A stretch of DNA of 64,000 nt, from assembly GCA_033439795.1 (NCBI GenBank), contig JAUTDP010000004.1:682001-746000 (forward strand), written 5' to 3'. Below the pieces are notes generated by a model. It was given only the letters and a program-made list of their open reading frames with translations. It searched no databases and was not told the DNA's origin. Origin of the DNA: Sordaria brevicollis (Eukaryota > Ascomycota > Sordariomycetes > Sordariales > Sordariaceae). How positions within the stretch are numbered: position 1 is the stretch's first letter; each line of letters starts with the position of its first letter. Both the position numbers and the translations under genes were made by a program. Positions 20,801 to 31,499 of the stretch are shown here, piece by piece.

Positions 20801-23736
20801 GCCTCTCTGGGTGTGCTGAGGTCGAAGAAGCAAGCAATCTTTGTCGCGAGCTTCATACCCTCCAGACACAGCTTGTTCACGTCCAGGTTATGTGTCTTTT
20901 GCATCTGGCTTGACAAGGCAGAGAAGAAAGACATCCACGTCACGTCGAACATGGGAGAGACATGCTTGAACGAGGTGGCAGGGATGAACTTGATGCCGCC
21001 CATCTTTTGTGCGTTCTTCCGCTGACTTCTGTACAAGTCCTTGAAAAGCTGCTCTGAGCGAAGGGCGATTTCTTCGGACTGCTGAGCATACGCCTCCCTC
21101 TGCAAGTCGCGGCCAACGTTGGAAAAGGCTTGACCAAGACCAGCAGCCAGACCAGTCGACTGTGCTGGAAAGGTGCCAGCCGCAGCCGCCGCTTCCCGCT
21201 CACTTTTGAGGACAATCTCGTTGTTAGCAATATCGTCGTAGATGCTGATGAGGTACTCATCCGGAAGGTTGGCGTTATCGTTGATACCACGGTTGTTCTT
21301 GATAAAGTCCTCCTTGGTCATGCGTCTGACAATCTTGCTGCTGTGGAGATCCGTGTTCAACATGATCACAGAGTACGCCAGCACGTAAGGGGTATCGGCA
21401 TTGGCAAAGGCCTTGGGGTTACCCAGCATGTATCTGTTGGCAAACTTGAGCATGAAGCGATCGATCTTCTGGGCTTCACCGGGCAGACGGAAAGCCTGGA
21501 GGAACTGGCGCAGGGCGTCAACGAAACGCTTCTTGGTAAAGTCCATGGTATCGACGAAAGCGTGCATGATGTCGATATTCTTCTGATCACCTTCACCGAG
21601 GTACTCGCCAATCTGGGCCTTGTCCAGCCTCTCCTCGCTGATAAGAAACTTGGCAATGGCCTCGGGCGTGTCCTCAGGAATGAAGCCTTCCTTCAACAAC
21701 AGCTTGATGCCGTTCTTGGGCTTGTAGTTGAACACGCGGATAGCATTGCCAAGAGCCGTCTTCCTCTGCTTCTCCTTTTCCAGCTGATCAGGGTCATCGT
21801 CGAGCAGAGGTGTTGATGGCATCGTCGGGGTGTCCAGCCGTGACAAGGAGTCGCCCATCACCGAGGGGTCCATGGACTCGCGAATCTCATCGCTCGACGG
21901 CCGTCTCTCGGAGATGCCAGTTCCTGTCGTGATGACTTCTGGGCGCCCTGGATGGGACCAGTTGAGAAGCGACCTAAGCGTCTCAACAAGCGAATCCAGA
22001 GCCTGCCTCTTCAAGACGTAATCCTTGGGAATATCGCCATCCGCGTCGGTTTGTTGGGCAATCAGAGCAACCGTCAGTGGTGGCGGCAAGACATTGCGCA
22101 TCTGCCACTCGCTGGCTGACCCGTACTTGGAATGGTTCTCCTCGTACTGCTGCTCTTGTAGTGCCGTAACGGTCGTCGAAGATGTCGCAAACTTGGACAA
22201 GTCCTCGACAATCCTCTGGAAGATGTTGTCGACATTTCTGTCGCAATCGTAATTAAGGTAGAACTCGACCAGTGCACGGGGGTCCTCACACAACCTCTTG
22301 AGGATGCCGACAAAGGCGAGCTTCTGGGACAAGGGGGCTGTCCTCCTTGCCAATAGGGCTAGGTAAATCTCGTTCAGGAAGACCTCAATCTCTTTCTGTT
22401 GCTTTGTTAGCACCCATTACACCTTATACACCAACATAGCACTACACACCTTGAAGGGAGCCCTCATGTACTTGAGCATAAGCCAAAAGATCTCACAGCA
22501 AATATTAAATACTCTATCGACCGAGCTAGCCCCGTTCCGTGTGATACTCAAACACAGGTAGTACTTTGTGGCCTGCAAAAAGCTGGTGGGCTCGTTGTTC
22601 TTGGTATTGGTGATGGTACAGTAAGGCGAAGTGAAAACGGAAATATTGTTGTTGAGAAGGGTATGGATCAGGTGGAGGGAGATCAGCTTGGATCGCATAG
22701 GCTGGCCGCGGAGGTCGTAGAGCTGGTCGGGCGGCAGGATCTTGGTAGAGAGGTTGCAGAAGGACCGGAAGACAAGGTAGGCGTCGCGGATGTACACTTC
22801 GTCTTCGGCGTCCAGCGATTCTGGGCTGTCCTCCTGGGAGCTCTCGGGCACGCTCTGTTCCGAAACAGACCTCGCCGGCTTCCTGTTGGGTTTTAGCTGG
22901 GTAACCATGGTAGGCCCGTCTCCGAGGTTGGAATCGTCGAAGCTCTTGCGGTGCTCGAGATCCTTGAGGGTGAGCTTGGGGCCCTCTCCATTGCCATCTG
23001 CTTGTTGCTGCTGTGCCTCTTGCCCATCTTCATGCGCCTGCTCGTCCTGGTCGGCATTACCCTCCTCTTGTGTGGAATTCTGGCCGTCGGACGACCCGTT
23101 GACATTGAAGCTGCTCTGGCTCGGCTTCAGCTTGCCCAGGTTGGCGCGGGCTTCCCTCATGTGCAGTCTTGTGTTGACTCGTTCGAACACGGTTCCGACC
23201 ATTTGTGTGAGGGTGCCCTGGGCGACCTGCTGGTTGGCCGTACTCCTGGAAAGGAGGAAGATGTTGTAGACTTGGCGCACGGCCTTGAGCAGACCGGCGC
23301 CGTGGACGACTATCTTGTCATTGAGGACGGCGGCCAAGAGGGACTTTACAATCTGTAGCTGGATCTCGACCAGGGTGGCCTCGCCCTGGAAACAGTCGCA
23401 GATGGTGTCGATGGCCCGTTCGATTAGGGGAGGGTACTGCTGTTGTGGCTGGCCATCCTCGCTCGCTGCCGCCGCGGACCGGCCGGAAGGGACGGAGAAG
23501 TAGGTGGAGGAGATGAGCTTGCCGATGCAGTCGAGGGCGGTGGTTGTAAGGGGGATGGTGCCGGACTTGGTGGCCAGTCGCAAGGGGGCGAAGATGACTT
23601 CGGGGTCGGGGAGCTGCTGGTCGCTCGTCTTGAGGGCCTCCTGGGCCTTTTGCGCCAATTCGGCCAGCTCCTTATTCTTGCCGGCATTGGCGGCAATGAC
23701 GTCTAACGAGGACGTCACGAACTTGAGGGAACTCAT
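17878..23736 (-). CDS. sec7: Sec7, large Arf guanine-nucleotide exchange factor (BIG family)
   Basis: Sec7 activates Arf1 at the trans-Golgi for vesicle formation. Exon 1 23736-22450 (429 aa), intron 22449-22396 (54 nt, GTGTGT..AACAG), exon 2 22395-17878; total 1,934 aa, the usual size for the family. Order: DCB region (1 to about 200), a Gln/Glu/Asp-rich linker (about 220-260), HUS region with FYLNYDCDRNVDNIF (about 475-490), Sec7 catalytic domain (about 635-821), then HDS repeats. The catalytic 'glutamic finger' lies in FRLPGEAQKIDRF (Glu at about 736), followed by YSVIMLNTDLHSS, both intact. A variable Ser/Pro-rich insertion near 1,560-1,640 and an acidic low-complexity C-terminus complete the protein. 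The short intron sits just before the HUS box and removes an in-frame stop. Start MSSLKFVTSSLD is the first ATG of the frame. Confidence 0.96.
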
Positions 23737-25461
23737 GGTATGGAGAGGCCGAGGGCGGGACAGATGGCCATTCGTCGTTGTCGTGAAGCTCTAGCGCATT
23801 TGATGGGGTTGTGGTTCTCGAGGAGGGTATAATCGCCCGGAGGGAGGGAGGCTGCAAGTCGGCGGTGATGGTGTCTGTCCTCTTGAGTCGTGTAGCGTGT
23901 GTGCCTGTGCCGTATTATTCGAAACGGAAGGGGAGCTGAATAGCAATGAGGTAAGCTCCCTTTGTTCGGTATCTGCTCGGGTATAATATCCGAACGTGTC
24001 TGTCTACCCCAGCTGCTCTTCGTATTAGGTGTATTGTAGAGGTATCGCGTATGGTTGGCAGAGAGGTAGTAGTATTTCGTCAGGGTGCAGCAGTGGCAGG
24101 CAGCTCTGGTTGGACTTGTTTGATTCGACCTTTGTGACTTTTGACTTTTGGACAGTATCGCTGTCGTTATAGGTAGCAGTAGTCGGGTGGTGGAATGGTA
24201 AAGTCGGGGTTCGGTTCGGTTGTGTCTTCTCGAACAATGGAAGGCTAACGGTGAGGAAAGATGGAGATCGACCGTTTCAGAGTTGCTCGGTAGACGATAA
24301 TGCTGGTCCCGGTAGGTACTCGGCTGTGAGTGGTGGTGGTTCTGGATCCCGTCGCTGGTGGGTGCAATCTCTCAGTCTCTCAGTCTCCGGTGTTAGAGAA
24401 TGACTTGAAGAGAACGGGATGAAGCCGGAGTCCGTGTCCTGAACAAGGTCCGAGTCGGCGGGCGGTGTTGCTACGGTGCAGGTGCCGTGAAAGATGCTTG
24501 CTGCAGTATTCCAGTGTTCCAGTGTTCCCTTCTGAACTTGTAGCTGTTATGACCAATCACGATTCAAGAATGAGGCTCTAACACTGCGACAACTCACGAC
24601 TGCGGGCGTGCCTGTGACTTTCAGTTTTGGATTGGAAGTTGACAGCAAGCCATCAATTAAAGAGTGGGTCCACCAAGACCCTGATGGCCGAGGGAAGTGT
24701 CGCGAGCACAGACCAAGTGTGACCCCTTCCCATTTCCACTTCCTCTGGCCGCGCAGCGCAGGCCGCGTCCACGAACGTTGAATCTTATCTCCTTATCAGC
24801 TTATCCATTAGCCTTCCTGCCTGCCGGGGCTGCGTTGCTTGCTTGTCGTTCTGCTGCGGCTCTTGCCGGCCGTCAACTTTTTGGCCCTTTTTCAAAGTTC
24901 CGATGGAAGCCATTCTTCAGATGGAGGCCGTGGGTCATTTTTGGACTTTGACATTTTGGAGTCGGGCGATCCATGACATCTTTTACCTCCATCAAGCTCC
25001 ATCACGACACAACTTGTACTCGTGCTTCAATTGAAAGTCTGGAGTCTAGAGTGGTGATGTCGTCAATGTTTTATACGGAACTCCGTGTAAGCCAGCTTGT
25101 AGTCACGTCTCCATTCTATCCAGGCAGGAATCTCAATATCACCTCCGGACAGCTCGGAGATGGAGCCTTTCGGAATGGAGGTTGGAAACACTATCGTGGA
25201 AGAAGTTCTTGAAGCTGTCTACTCTTAATTGTTTCTACATGTAGAAATATCATCACCATGCCTAGCCTATTGCATTTGTCTTATATCCAGTTAACGTTGA
25301 GGTTATCTCTATGCCATCGTCTAATATGATCTCTCCTTGTGTTCTTTTGATCTCCTTGATATTTGAATGTCAACACATTCTTCTTGGTGTTGAACAATTC
25401 CATCGCTATCAATCCTCCGGTCGGCCCGCAAAACGTAATCCGTACCTTAGCGCGAACCAAG
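23737..25461. other. Region upstream of sec7
   Basis: About 1.7 kb of normal-composition DNA that should hold the sec7 promoter and leader. Short GT- and CT-rich runs and a small repeat (CAGTGTTC/CCAGTGTTCC at 24,512-24,530; TCTCAGTCTC at 24,370-24,388) are present. No gene or RNA is recognised. Confidence 0.45.
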
Positions 25462-25513
25462 ATGGATCCTGTCACTCTTGCCCTGCAGCTGTCAGTCCGG
25501 CCTCCGATGTAAG
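25462..25513 (+). other. Possible orphan first exon at the edge of the AT-rich tract
   Basis: ATG 25462 opens MDPVTLALQLSVRPPM, and the frame runs into GTAAGC, a strong donor, at 25,513. Only about 70 bases of normal DNA remain before the AT-rich tract. This may be the first exon of a gene cut off by, or lost into, the mutated region. No continuation was found, and chance is possible. Confidence 0.25.
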
Positions 25514-25906
25514 CTCTCCCTCCCGGGGAGGGGGGGTCGCTGGACCAGAGCTCAAACATATGGTCGGGCGTTGGTCAATAGTATAATTATATATCTACGT
25601 TAACTAATCGTTAACCGAAGGTCGACTACCCCGCAGTAAGAATTTGATATTTTCAAAGACAATATATTAGGCCATTAATACCGTATCGCAATTAGCCGTC
25701 GGTTGTACAAAAATTTGGGGTCGGGCTTAGTAAGTTATAGGGCGGTAAATTTGGGGTCGCGCCCAACCTTAAATTTGGGCTTAATTTAAGAATTTTAAAT
25801 TAACTTTCAATATTACCCTATTTAATATCTAATACTATAAAAATTTATTTTAATATTCGGTTTTATAAAATTTGAATACGTTAAGTACCTAAAGTTTAAT
25901 AAAATA

Positions 25907-26101
25907 AAAAATTTTATAAAATAAAGAATTTTATAGGATAAGGAATTTTATAGGATAGGGAATTTTATAAAATAGGGAATTTTATAAAATAGGGAATTTT
26001 ATAGGATAAAGAATTTTATAGGATAAGGAATTTTATAAAATAGGGAATTTTATAAGATAGGGAATTTTATAAAATAGGGAATTTTATAGAATAGGGAATT
26101 T
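25907..26101. repeat. 17-bp tandem repeat, about 11.5 copies
   Basis: The unit GGGAATTTTATAAAATA recurs every 17 bases with few variants (GGATA, AGATA or GAATA in place of AAATA; AAG or AGG for GGG), giving 11 full units and a partial one. All variants are A/G differences, as expected if one array was altered by G-to-A transitions. Confidence 0.93.
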
Positions 26102-27404
26102 ATTTAAACCCCGAATTATTAATTATAAAATTAAATCGCGATTATAAATATAAATTTTATTAAATCGTATACTATTTAATAAATTTAGTATTTAAATTAA
26201 TTTAGTACTAAATATAATTATTATATTTATATAGAGAAATTATATTAATATACAGATTATTAATTATTTATAAAGTTCGAAATTACGCCGATCGTATAAT
26301 TTAATCTACTATACAATTTAATTAAATTAATATATTATAAAAATATTTCGATATCGTCGATTACTTATTACTTACCTTTTACTACTAATTTTAATTTTAT
26401 ATAAACGTTTTAAATACTTCCGCTTATAATATTAATATTAATTACCCTTAATATTAATATTTAATTAGAACGAATAATTATTAATATTATAAATTTATAC
26501 CGGGCGCTAAATAAATAATTATATTTACTAATTTCGGTATTTATTTCTAAGTTTACATTTTTAATTAAAAGTTATCCGTAGCGTACTATAGGGTATAAAG
26601 GATTAGGCGAAGTAGCGGAGGAGGGAGACGTAAATAACCGTTCGGATATAAAAAATTCGAAGTAAAATAAGGGTAAGGATTTAAAATAAGAAGTAAAGAG
26701 GTTATAGAAGTTTTAAGTTTTATAAAAGATATTAGAGGATAAATAGAAGGCGTAAACCGAAATAAAACGGAGGAAATAAAATTAGAAGGGGATAAAATCT
26801 ATTAAGCTATTAATTATACGGAAAGGGTTTAATAATTAACGCTAAATTAGCCGAATAATCCGTTATAAACGCCGTACGGACGATAATCCGGAATTTTATT
26901 ATAATTTAGCCGAAATATTATTATTATTTTCGGTTAATCTAATGTAATAGATTAAAATTAATTTTAATTTTCACGATATATTAAATATTTTTAACCTATT
27001 TAACGGTTTTATACCCGGTATAAAGCTCTAAAATAGCGGTAACGGTAGCGATTTTAAATTTAAAAGGGGTTAATTAAACGTCGATTTACTTATTATTATT
27101 ATTTTAAATTAAGAAATTAGTATTTAATTCTTTAGCTAAATAGAAATTAATTCTTTAGAAAAATACTCCTCCGGTTCGGGTTTAGAGCGGGTTAAAAACT
27201 CTAAGTAGGTACTTATATAATATATATTTATAAAATCGATAATCGGATTAAAAATCCCGATATTATCCTACATCTATATTATCCCGAATTAAAATATCGG
27301 ATTAAAGGCGATAAATTATTTTATCGTAAATATTAGCGATATATTTAAGAACGATTTAAATATATTCACTTACGTTTTATAGCGGGCGGAGATATATCCC
27401 GGGA

Positions 27405-27423
27405 GGGGGGGGGGGGGGGGGGG
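27405..27423. repeat. G homopolymer of 19 bases
   Basis: GGGA followed by 19 uninterrupted G in an otherwise AT-rich region. Its length is liable to sequencing and assembly error. It resembles the G-runs of polypurine tracts that precede 3' LTRs, but no LTR is visible next to it. Confidence 0.85.
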
Positions 27424-29137
27424 TAAGGGCGGTAATATAACCTATTAAATTAGCGACCTGCGTTATAAACGGGTATTTCTAAACGACTATTTAATTTTAA
27501 TTATAATTATACGTAGAAATAATTTCGTTGGAAACTCTTACCGTATAGTAACTAAACTAAATAATAAGTAAAGGTAATTATTATATTATTATATAGTATT
27601 ATTATTAGAAGTTAAATATCGCGTACCGATATTATTAATATTCTAATTTAGTTATAAGGTAGGGGTTATTAATCTTACTACGGGTAGACGTATATTAAGT
27701 AGTAGGGTTAGATGGTTGGTTATAAAGGTATTTAAATAATAAGGCGTATAATTTTTATAAAATATAATAGTCGAGATAGTAAATTGGGTAGAAAGTGGAT
27801 TAATATCCTAGATTTCCCCTACATTAATATATCTAAATAGGAATTTATTTAACTACTATATATTTATTATAATTATATATACCTAGGTAATACCTATACG
27901 GAGCTAAAGGAGTATTTGCCGTAATGATTTTTATTAGTGTTAAAACCTAGAAAAGGAATGTTATTTATTTTATTAATTCTCGCTTCTTTCTATACCTTAA
28001 TAAGTATAAATACTAAAGAGAAATTCATTATTTATTTTTTATTATTCCCTTTCTATATCCATTTCGTTATCGATAATATAAAACCTTTTATTTTTCTTAA
28101 ATTATTTAGTTAATAACGTTTATCCTTCGAAGATATAATACCGATTTATATATTTATAGTAAATTATATCCCGCGTCGATAATTATTTAGTATCATTTAA
28201 TTAATATTTTCTTATTTAATTTAGTTTAATTACTAATATTCTTTACCTCGGTAAGAAAATAGTAGAAAGGAATTAAAAAATAGCGACGTTATTTATAATA
28301 TTTAGTAGTCTTATTTTATAGCCTTAAAATATTAATTATTCTCTAACGTTGAATAAACTTTTATATAAAAAGTCCCGGTAAATTAAAATTTAAAATTAAA
28401 TTTCCTTACCGACCCCGAATTATTTAAACCTAAACGTTAAAGGGAATAACCGAATAAAATATTAAATATTACAAACCTATTTACCCACTTACTAATTATC
28501 TTTTATTAAAAGGATTAATTAAAAAATTATTAATATCAATTTAATTAATATAAAATAGCTACGAAAATTAAAAATAGGGACGATTAAATAAATAATAATT
28601 AAAAATATATAATATATTTCTTCTTCGGAATTAGCGAATTAAAATCGGGTCTTGGGTAATTGGTACCGGGAAGGGATATTCACTTACTTCGAAATATTTA
28701 ATAACTATTTTAATATATTTAATAATTAAATCCCTTATTTAGGACGATATTAATTCCAATTATTAAATCGGGAGGCTACTATTATTAATCGGCTAGGAGT
28801 AACGAATTAATCGAACGGGGAAGGGGATATATCCTAATCGGCAAAATATTACTTACTACGTTTAATATTAAAGTAATTAAAATTAATCTACCGGCCGATT
28901 TCCTTTAAATTATATTTCAGCTATATTTTTAAAGGGATAAATAGCGGATCGGTTTAACGACGTTAATATATTTATTAATATAAAAGATAAATATAATTAA
29001 TATTTTCAACTTATACCTAATTATTATTTAAATAAAGGAATAACCGATCCGATTTTATATTTACCTATTAAAGTATAACGATAATCCTATTTATTAATAT
29101 CCTTTTAATTATTATTAAAGTACTATTTCGCAAAAGG

Positions 29138-29470
29138 AAGTTAAAAGTAGAGTAAAAATAAGAGAAGTATACGCTACGTCGCGACGAGGAAGAAAGTAAA
29201 GTAAAAATAAAAGAAATATACGCTATATTATAGCGAAGAAGTGAAAATAATATTCGTTGCGGTAAGGAAGTAGGAAATGAAACTTAATATAATTAATAAT
29301 AGGAAAAAAAGCTAAAAGTAGGGTAAAAATAGGAAAAGCGCACGCTACGTCGCAACGAAAAGGTAAAGGTAATATTCGTCGTAATAAGGAGGTAAGAAGC
29401 GAAATTCGACGTAATTAATAATAGGAAGAAAAATTGGAGGTAATTAATAATAAGAAGAAAAGTTGGAAAT
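29138..29470. repeat. Degenerate tandem repeat of a Lys-coding block
   Basis: TTAAAAGTAGAGTAAAAATA (about 29,140) and CTAAAAGTAGGGTAAAAATA (about 29,310) each lead into ACGCTACGTCGC, about 170 bases apart, with a more altered copy between them. It looks like an internally duplicated segment within an old coding region. Confidence 0.55.
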
Positions 29471-30792
29471 ATCGAATTTAAAAACTATTTTAAATAATGT
29501 TTCTTATCCCCCTTTCGCGTATTAAAATAATCGCGGAGCCGTTTAATAATTTATTTATTAATTTTTATTATTTAAATTAATTATTCGTAATTATATAGGT
29601 AGGTATTTAGGTTAGAAGTATTTATATACCCTATAAATTTTAGGCGATTAAATAGGAGGGGGGTAATTATAGTAAATATACCTTTCTAAATTAATTATAC
29701 TAGTATTTATTTTATAGAATTTCAATTTTTTTTTCCCGGTTCCGTTAAATAACGGCCTTATATAAATTATAAAAATCGAAATTTACTCGTACTAAATTAT
29801 ATAATTAATTATTATTCTATTTATATAATTAACGGAAATTATTTATATTTCTTTATTCTTACGTAACTATACTTATAAAAGGAAAATATAATATTAATTA
29901 TCTTTAAATAAAATAAATATCGTATTAAATATATATAAATTAATTATTTTTTTTAAAAAATTATTTATATTACATTTAATATTACTTTCGGTAATTTAAT
30001 AATTTTATATTCCTTTTTTATTTCGTATATTAGATAATTTAAAATCGGCTCCTTCTAATTATTATCTAATAGGATAAAATAAATTAAAACGATAAAAATT
30101 CGAAGGTTAATTACTATTTAGTATATAAATATACTATTTACTCTAATTATTTTGTATTATAAAATAGAATCCGTCCTTCGTATACGCTTTAAATTACTAT
30201 TAATGGCAATTTATAATAAATTCTTTACCTAAACGAAATTTCTACGGCGGAAGGAAAATCGATAATTATTCCAATTATAAAATTTTATTATTTTATATTA
30301 CTTTAAAGGTTCTATCTCTAAATTATTAACGTAGAATATACCGTAATCCTCCTAGAAAGTATATATTACTTTTTTAATAAAATAATAAAATTAATATTTA
30401 CTTTATTTAATATTAATAATAGAAATTAAAATATCCTTTTATTTTTTAATTATTTTAGGTCGAATAGTATAAAAGACCGAAGGATTTCGGATTTCTATTA
30501 TAATTTATATTAATTACTCTCTAATATTTTTTAAAGCTTTATCGGGGTTATTTAATTAATTTAATTACAGGTTCTATTTTTTAACGAAATTAGGAAAAGT
30601 TATTTTCAATTTTTAGAACTTTTTATAAATTTCTAAGTAAATATATTTATAATATCCTACGAAAATAAATATAATCGTTTACCGAATATTATCCCTTTTT
30701 AAGAATTTCTTTACAATATTATATAAATTAATACAAAAAACGTCGGCTTTATACTTACTAATTAATTATTAATTATTAAAATTAAGAGGGGG

Positions 30793-30797
30793 TTATT
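30793..30797. repeat. Target-site duplication of Element I, left copy (TTATT)
   Basis: TTATT stands immediately before the 5' LTR and is repeated exactly at 39,411-39,415 after the 3' LTR. Five bases is the usual length for Ty3/Gypsy integrases. Confidence 0.9.
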
Positions 30798-31103
30798 TGT
30801 CACAGGCATTGCCCGCTCCTGTATAGAGGTGGTCGTACTGCATGCACCAGCTAATAACAACTGTTTACGTGCAGTACTGGGATTGACAAATGGAACGCGA
30901 CCGTGGTCGCGACGACCGTAACTAACCGTGCCTATGGTACCCCAGTACCTTGGTCCCGGCGTTACCCAGACTCATATACGTAACTAGGGCTACGCACTGG
31001 TTATATCGTAATCGTATAAAATAGTCGCGGCGCATAGGATTATTTCCTATTCCTCGCATAATAATAAACATCGTACTTTATTACTTGTTCGTGCCCCGTA
31101 ATA
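30798..31103 (+). repeat. 5' LTR of Element I (306 bp)
   Basis: Starts TGTCACAGG and ends GTAATA (expected ..CA, altered). A TATA box TATAAAAT lies at 31,015 and AATAAA at 31,063-31,068, consistent with U3-R-U5 order. It holds a short palindrome CGCGACC-GT-GGTCGCG at 30,896-30,911. It aligns without gaps to 39,105-39,410 with about 49 differences by my count, all transitions. Confidence 0.95.
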
Positions 31104-31499
31104 TTTTATTATACTTAATTTCGTATTAACGCGTAATAAGTGATTTCGGACAGATTAAATATAGTAGGAGCTATTATAGGATTTCGATCTTTTCGATATT
31201 ACTCCCGGCGAATTAATATAATTGTTAATAATATTTAAAGGACCTTAGTATTATCTAATAGAAAAAATATCTAGAGTTTAGTAAGTAGTTAAAGTCTTTT
31301 AAGGTACGATTATCGTACGAATGTAATACGGTAAAAATTATTTTATTTTAATTATTTTTAATTTAAATAAAGTCTTAATTATTTAATAATTATATTAGAC
31401 GAGGATTAAATTAATTTCGCTTAGGTCTTTCTAACCTTATTAGTAGGTTACTTAATCCTTTAGAAAATTTATAACGATAATAGTATTAGTTTTATTATT

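Larger units (their letters stand above)
25585..30792. other. RIP-altered AT-rich DNA left of Element I
   Basis: Composition changes abruptly near 25,585: long A/T stretches, CpA and TpG scarce, CpG retained. I could not identify coding domains with confidence. A purine-rich block at 26,590-26,790 would encode Lys/Arg/Glu-rich peptide, and 28,620-29,120 reads like a stop-riddled coding remnant. Three internal repeats are listed separately. It is probably old transposon sequence that served as the target for Element I. Confidence 0.6.

Noticed and set aside
18553..23706. Many plus-strand ORFs opposite sec7
   Set aside because: Antisense shadows; the minus frame encodes a full-length conserved Sec7.
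25281..25586. 92- and 91-codon ORFs on both strands at the heterochromatin edge
   Set aside because: They overlap each other and show no recognisable motif; only the short exon-like start at 25,462 was kept, at low confidence.
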